The translations under genes and the position numbers were made by a program. A stretch of DNA of 64,000 nt from Dipteronia dyeriana (taxonomy: Eukaryota; Streptophyta; Magnoliopsida; Sapindales; Sapindaceae): positions 84,933,819 to 84,997,818 of the forward strand of contig CM065295.1 of assembly GCA_032871835.1 (NCBI GenBank), read 5' to 3'. Numbering within the stretch: the stretch's first letter is position 1; every line of letters begins with the position of its first letter. The notes below the pieces were generated by a model that made no database searches, was not told the DNA's origin, and was given only the letters and a program-made list of their open reading frames with translations. This document shows positions 58,909 through 64,000 of this stretch, in pieces.

Positions 58909-60571
58909 TGACAGGACCCACCCCAACTCCTCTCTTGAGTACGAGGGAGACCCTATGGGTTGTACTTTTACTAGCATGATAAAAAGAAATTTCGATTAAA
59001 ATTTCCATAGAAAATACTTGATTTTAAACATAAAAAGAATGTAAGGAAAATATTAAAAATATTAGAGAGTACAAAATGTACATACTGCAAGTCCTTTATT
59101 TCCATTTTCGTTCATTACAAAAAGTTGTCTAAAAAATGACCGATCGGACTAAAAACCGACCACCTTTAAAAACTAACCGGTCAAAATCTCGACCAGAAAA
59201 TCGACCAGGCCGAGTAAGAAACTGACCACGGTCGATCAAGAAATCCGAACAAGATCGACTAGAAATCTGAGTAGATCGAGTAGGCCGAGAAGACCGAATA
59301 GAAATCTGAACATGGCCGAGTAGAAAAACCCGAACACATTCCGACCATGTTCCGATCAGGCCGACCATACCGACCATGCCGACCACACATCTTTAAATAT
59401 GTACATGAAAATTAAAATGAATGATTTTTATGTTTCATGATGTCATCGAGTGGCCCACCTCAAAACTTCTGTGTCCGCACAACTGAGCAGCTACTTGGAA
59501 AAATATTTTTAAAGTAAAAGAATGAGCGCTAATGCCCGATGAGTGAATGAAAACTCTTAAAAACATTTCTAAAAAACTTTTCAATATGCATCCAATAATA
59601 TATACTATATCATTTCATCATGTCAAAAGATTTCCATAGTAAAAGATAATATATCTATTTTCATACTTAATAAACTAAATACATCTCTTTTTTGAATAAG
59701 AATAAGATAATTTATAAAATCTTAATCTGCACCAAATTAGTACACAGGGATATCTTCAATACGTAAACCGAATTTCTTTGGCAAACGCAGAGTTGGGAAT
59801 AACTTCTGGTCATACACATGTAGAGCAACTCAATACTCTTTTACATCTGGTCATGCACGTGCAGAGTGACTCATCTGACATACACATATGTAGAACGGCC
59901 CCAAAAGCCAATAATAATCATAACTGAGGAAGGGTACATACATGGTGCTTTTGTAAAAATCATAATCTCTTCTTGATATTTATAAAAGCAATAGCTAATA
60001 TTTCTGAGTGCTAATATAAGCATAAAACATACTCAGTTCTCTGTATAATAGCCATAAATCATTAAAAGAAATAAAACGCTTAAATGATTTACAACAATTA
60101 ATCTTAAGCATAAAACTGGAAACTTTTGAGTTAAAAACAAAACTGAATACTTAATTCACTCACAACTTAGACGTCAAGCTTAATTCGGACCAAGTATGCT
60201 AGGCTCCCCTGCTTCGTCTTCTTTCCCTAACAATCATACAAAATCTAATTAGAAGCTGGAATTCAAAGAAGAATCAACTAAAAATCTACAGTATCATGAG
60301 AAACTCCACTGACTTCTTCTTTTTTTCTTTCTTCTCTTTCCTTTCTTCTGCTCGATTATACTGCTTTCTAGCTCTTATAATGTTTATCCTCTAATATATA
60401 TGTATGGAAAGACACAACTGAAGTTGTGAGCTAGTTAACTAAGCTCACAGTTGTCTGTCAACTATATAGACAACCAATGCTTACTCACCAATTCACTTTT
60501 CATTTCACGTATATCTTTCTTTTTTCTTTCAAATTGGGCTTTTATTGGGCCTGAATGGTTTGGGTGTTACA
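58909..60571 (-). repeat. 3' LTR of Tekay element 2
   Basis: On the minus strand it starts TGTAACACCCAAACC (60571) and ends GGTCCTGTCA (58909), 1663 bp. It has only a short AT run near 60390-60403. Its star-like gaccatgccgaccacac and ccgagtaga-type units (59150-59385) are arranged differently from the other copies. Confidence 0.92.
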
Positions 60572-60599
60572 ATTCACCCCATCGTATAAGAATTCCGTC

Positions 60600-61949
60600 C
60601 TCGAAATTCACTTACCTATTCGAACATACAGGGATACTGATTTCGTATCTAATCTTCATGTTCCCAAGTCGCCTCTTCCGTTGCATGATTTCTCCATAAC
60701 ACCTTTACTAGAGAAATAACCATAGTACGTAATACTTGTTCCCTTCTATCAAAAATCTCAATAGGTTCCTCCTCATAAGTCAAATCTTCCCTTAATTTCG
60801 CTGGTTGCTTGGTTAAAACATGTGTAGTGTCAACTACATACTTTCGAAGCATAGAAACGTGGAATACATCATGTATTCTTGAAAGCTCTGGAGGTAAAAC
60901 TAAACGGTATGCCATTGCTCCTACTCTGCCAATAATCTCATACAGACCAATGTATCGCGGACTTAACTTTCCACGTCTTCCAAATCGAAGTATACCTTTC
61001 CAAGGTGAAATTCATAAGAACACAAAGTCACCCACTTTAAATTCAAGTTCCCTTCTCCGCTTATCTGTGTAGCTTTTCTGTCTATCTTAAGCAACCTTTA
61101 ATCTGTCTCTGATGATTTTAATCTTTTCTGTTGTGACTTGAACAAGTTCTGGACCTAAAAACTTTTTCTCACCTACTTCGTCCCAACATACTGGTGTTCT
61201 GCATTTTTTCCCATACAAAGCTTCATAAGGAGCTATTTTAATGCTAGCCTGATAACTGTTATTGTAGGTAAATTCTATCAAAGGTATATGTACATCCCAA
61301 CTTCCTTTGAAATCCATCACACAAGCTCGAAGCATATCTTCTAACGTCTGAATAGTACACTCTTATTGACCATCAGTCTGTAGGTGAAAAGCAGTACTAA
61401 AATATAGTCTAGTTCCTAGAGCTTCCTGTAATTTAGGCTAAAATCTATATATAAATCAAGGATCTCTGTCTGACACTATAGATACCGGTGCGCCATGAAG
61501 ACGAACTATTTTATCAACATAAATTTTAGCTAGTCTGTTAAGAGAGTAAGTAATACCGATTAGCAGAAAGTGTGCAGACTTCGTAAGTCGATCAACGATC
61601 ACCCATACATTGTCGTGAACACTCTGACTACGAGGAAGTCCTACCCAAAATCCATGGTAACATGCTCCCATTTCTATTCGGGAATAGGAAATTAATGTGA
61701 AAGTCCTGCTGGTTTCTGATGCTCTACCCTGACTTGCTGACAAATCAAATATTTAGAGACGAATTCTGTTATCTCTCTTTTCATACATTGCCACCAGTAA
61801 TGCCCTTTCAAAGTATGATACAGTTTAGTACTTCCTAGATGTATTGCATAAGCTGAAGAGCGAGCTTCCTCTAAAATTTCATTCTTGAGTTCCTTAATGT
61901 TTGATACACAGAGTCTATTACCTAGAACTAATGTACCATCACTTCTCAC
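60600..61949 (-). pseudogene. Tekay integrase and chromodomain
   Basis: Pieces: the H2C2 zinc region (about 61870-61745), the core ([20 protein letters not shown] near 61640; SDRDP at 61456), the C-terminal part (61335-61087; [19 protein letters not shown]) and the chromodomain (60915-60649; LTYEEEPIEIFDRREQVLR, WRNHATEEATWEHED, stop at 60649). The core is interrupted by stops near 61450 and 61365 and by frame changes near 61690. Confidence 0.88.
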
Positions 61950-61973
61950 TACAAAATCAGCTCGTAAGTTTTT

Positions 61974-63427
61974 CTACACTTCTTCCTTTAACTTAACTAA
62001 ATAAGAATCTTGAGTTTGCAATTTTCGTATACGATTAATCAAAATAGGTCTAACCTGAAAAGTAGCCAGTAATGCTCCAAAATCACGTGCTTCTATTTTA
62101 ACTCTCAACATTCCTAATTCAACTAATAATGGAAGGTAAATCATCCTCAAATGAGCCATAGAACTTGAAAATTTTCTACTGAGTGCATCTGCAACCACAT
62201 TTTCCTTACCAGGATAATATTCAATCGTATAATCATAATCTTTAATCAACTCAATCCATATTCTTTGTCTCAAATTTAGTTCTTTCTGAGTGAAAAGATA
62301 TTGCAAGGTTTTATGACCTGTATAAATCTGACCCTATATAGGTAGTGCCTCCAAATTTTCAATGCAAACACAATTGCAGCAAGCTCTAGGTCATGTGTTG
62401 GGTAATTCTGTTCATGCTTCTTTAATTGTCTTGACGCATAGGCTATCACTTTTCCATGCTGCATCAAAATGCAACCTAACCCTTTTTAGATGCATCACTA
62501 TAAACAACAAATCTATCACTTCCGATTGGAAGAGCAAGTATTGAAGCAGAAGTCAATCTTTCATTGAGTTCTTGAACACTCTGTTCACATGCTTCTGGCC
62601 ATTCAAACTTCACATCCTTCTGAGTTAATCTTGTCAATGGTGAAGCTATTTTGGAAAATTCCTCTACAAATCTTCGCTAATAGCTTGCCAAACCCAAGAA
62701 ACTTATAATTTCTGTCACACTAATTGGTCTTTCCCAATTCATTATAGCTTCAACTTTTTGAGGATCAACATAAATAGCATCACCAGAAATCACATGGCTA
62801 AAAAATGTAACTCTATCGAGCCAGAATTGACACTTGCTAAATTTAGCATAGAGTCGATTATCTCTCAGAACTTGTAGAATAGTTTCTAAATGCTCTGCAT
62901 ACTCCACCTTATCCTTATAATAAATCAAAATATCATCAATGAACACAATGAACACATTTATCTAGATAAGGATGAAATACCCTATTCATCAAATCCATGA
63001 AAGCTGTCGGAGCATTTGTAAGTCCAAAAGGCATAACTAGAAACTCATAATGCCCGTAACGAGTTCTAAAAGCGGTCTTTGGTACATCACAATTTCTAAT
63101 CCTCAATTGGTGATAACCTGTTCGCAAATCTATCTTAGTGAACATCTTTGCACCCTGAAGTTGATCAAACAAATCATCAATATTTGGGAGTGAGTATTTA
63201 TTATGCACCGTTGCTTTATTCAATTGCCGATAATCGATGCATAAACGTAATGTTCCATTTTTCTTCTTAACAAACAGAACTGGAGCTCCCCATGGTGACA
63301 CACTAGGTTTAATAAAATTCTTGTTCACCAATTCTTTTAATTGAATCTTCAACTCTTTCAATTTGGTTGGAGCCATTCTATAAGATGGAATAGAAATTGG
63401 AGTTGTGCCTGGAACCAAATCTATCAC
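61974..63427 (-). pseudogene. Tekay reverse transcriptase and RNase H
   Basis: The first half of the reverse transcriptase is open at 63427-62936 ([60 protein letters not shown]). A one-base shift near 62950 leads into the second half, with VFIDDILIY (62947-62921). RNase H follows in pieces (62467-62276, 62306-61974). Where element 1 has stops in the reverse transcriptase, this copy keeps Trp and Arg. Further right, about 63990-63940, the protease motif DPGSTHSF can be read. Confidence 0.9.
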
Positions 63428-64000
63428 AAACTCAATATCTCTATTTGGTGGTAATCCATGAAGATCTTTCAGAAATACATCTGGAAATTATCTTACCACA
63501 TATATATTTTCTAACTTCACCTCACTATCCCGAGTATCAATTACATAAGCCAAATAAGCTGAACATTATTTCCTGAGTAACCGTCTGACAGTAATAGCAG
63601 ATATAACACAAGAAGGAAGAATTCGACGTTTACCATAGAAAATAATATCCGACTTTCCTTGAAGTGTAAATTTTACTTCTTTTCAAAAATAATCTACTGT
63701 AGCATAGTGTGTAGCTAGACAATCCATTCCCAAATTACATCAAAATCACATATATCAAGCGGAATCAAATCAACATGTAGCTCATGTTTACAAACTATAA
63801 CCTTGTTGTTCATTTATATATTCTCAGCCAATAAAGTTTCACCAATAGGTGTAGCCACTACCATACTAGAACCTAATGGTCTTAATTCTACATCCGCATA
63901 TACCATAAAAAATTAAGATACAAAAGAATGAGTAGATCCAGGATCAATGAGAACATGAACATCGTGGCCAAAAAATTGTTAACATACCTGTAACGACATC
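63428..64000 (-). pseudogene. Tekay protease and spacer, partial
   Basis: This part of pol corresponds to 18115-18690 of element 1. The frame holding LIDPGSTHSFVS enters near 63950, and the run that follows is broken by stops (near 63910, 63815 and 63690) and frame slips. The element continues outside the window. Confidence 0.8.

Larger units (their letters stand above)
58909..64000 (-). mobile_element. Tekay element 2 (chromovirus), 3' half, runs off the window
   Basis: On the minus strand: protease at the window edge, reverse transcriptase, RNase H, integrase, chromodomain, purine tract and 3' LTR (58909-60571). It is the same family as element 1 (15110-26400) and lacks the MITE cluster, giving the empty integrase site near 61040. 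It inserted into the pararetrovirus; the five bases before the LTR are tcatt, and the other flank is outside the window. Confidence 0.92.

Overview
The window looks like AT-rich nuclear DNA of a dicot plant. It holds spliced genes with plant intron borders, plant-type LTR retrotransposons (Ty1/copia and chromodomain Ty3/gypsy of the Tekay/Del kind), a hAT transposon, Tourist-like MITEs, a Mutator-like element, LINE pieces and an endogenous plant pararetrovirus. No bacterial feature is visible. The species cannot be told from the sequence alone.

Left arm (1-27,110): a stack of nested elements. A minus-strand, non-coding LTR element runs off the left edge (5' LTR 4373-4814, methionine-tRNA primer site beside it). 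It cuts a plus-strand copia element (about 4840-10526), which is itself split by a 2.6 kb non-coding insertion (about 5470-8064). A LINE 3' end follows. A copia-like non-coding element (11400-26516) then sits inside another copy of its own family (11060-11399 plus 26517-27110). Its 3' LTR is cut by a Tekay element (15110-26400, 5-bp target duplication). The Tekay pol gene is in turn cut by a Tourist-like MITE (21067-24232) that holds three tandem copies of its own family.

Middle (27,110-47,268): the genic island. It has a broken 3' fragment of a four-carbon-acid-sugar-kinase/class II aldolase fusion gene (27921-30706) with a solo LTR in an exon; a nearly intact hAT transposon (31154-34922) whose transposase has two in-frame stops; a Mutator-like element (35228-36162); one apparently intact three-exon F-box/PP2-B gene (38350-39637); a LINE scrap; a decayed RNase T2/S-like RNase gene (41500-42316, minus); and a Tekay solo LTR (43945-45610). 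The F-box gene is the only gene here that reads through cleanly after splicing.

Right arm (47,269-64,000): a minus-strand copia element (47269-52695) whose 5' LTR has lost its U3 half and abuts the promoter end of a minus-strand endogenous caulimovirid (about 52696-58908). The caulimovirid is cut at its movement-protein end by a second Tekay element (58909 to beyond the window).

No clearly new biochemical system was found. The best leads are the copia LTR-to-viral-promoter junction, the same-family nestings, the exon-edge solo LTR, and the acidic repeat inside the F-box/PP2 protein. Boundaries were set by eye from inverted ends, target duplications and comparison of copies within the window.
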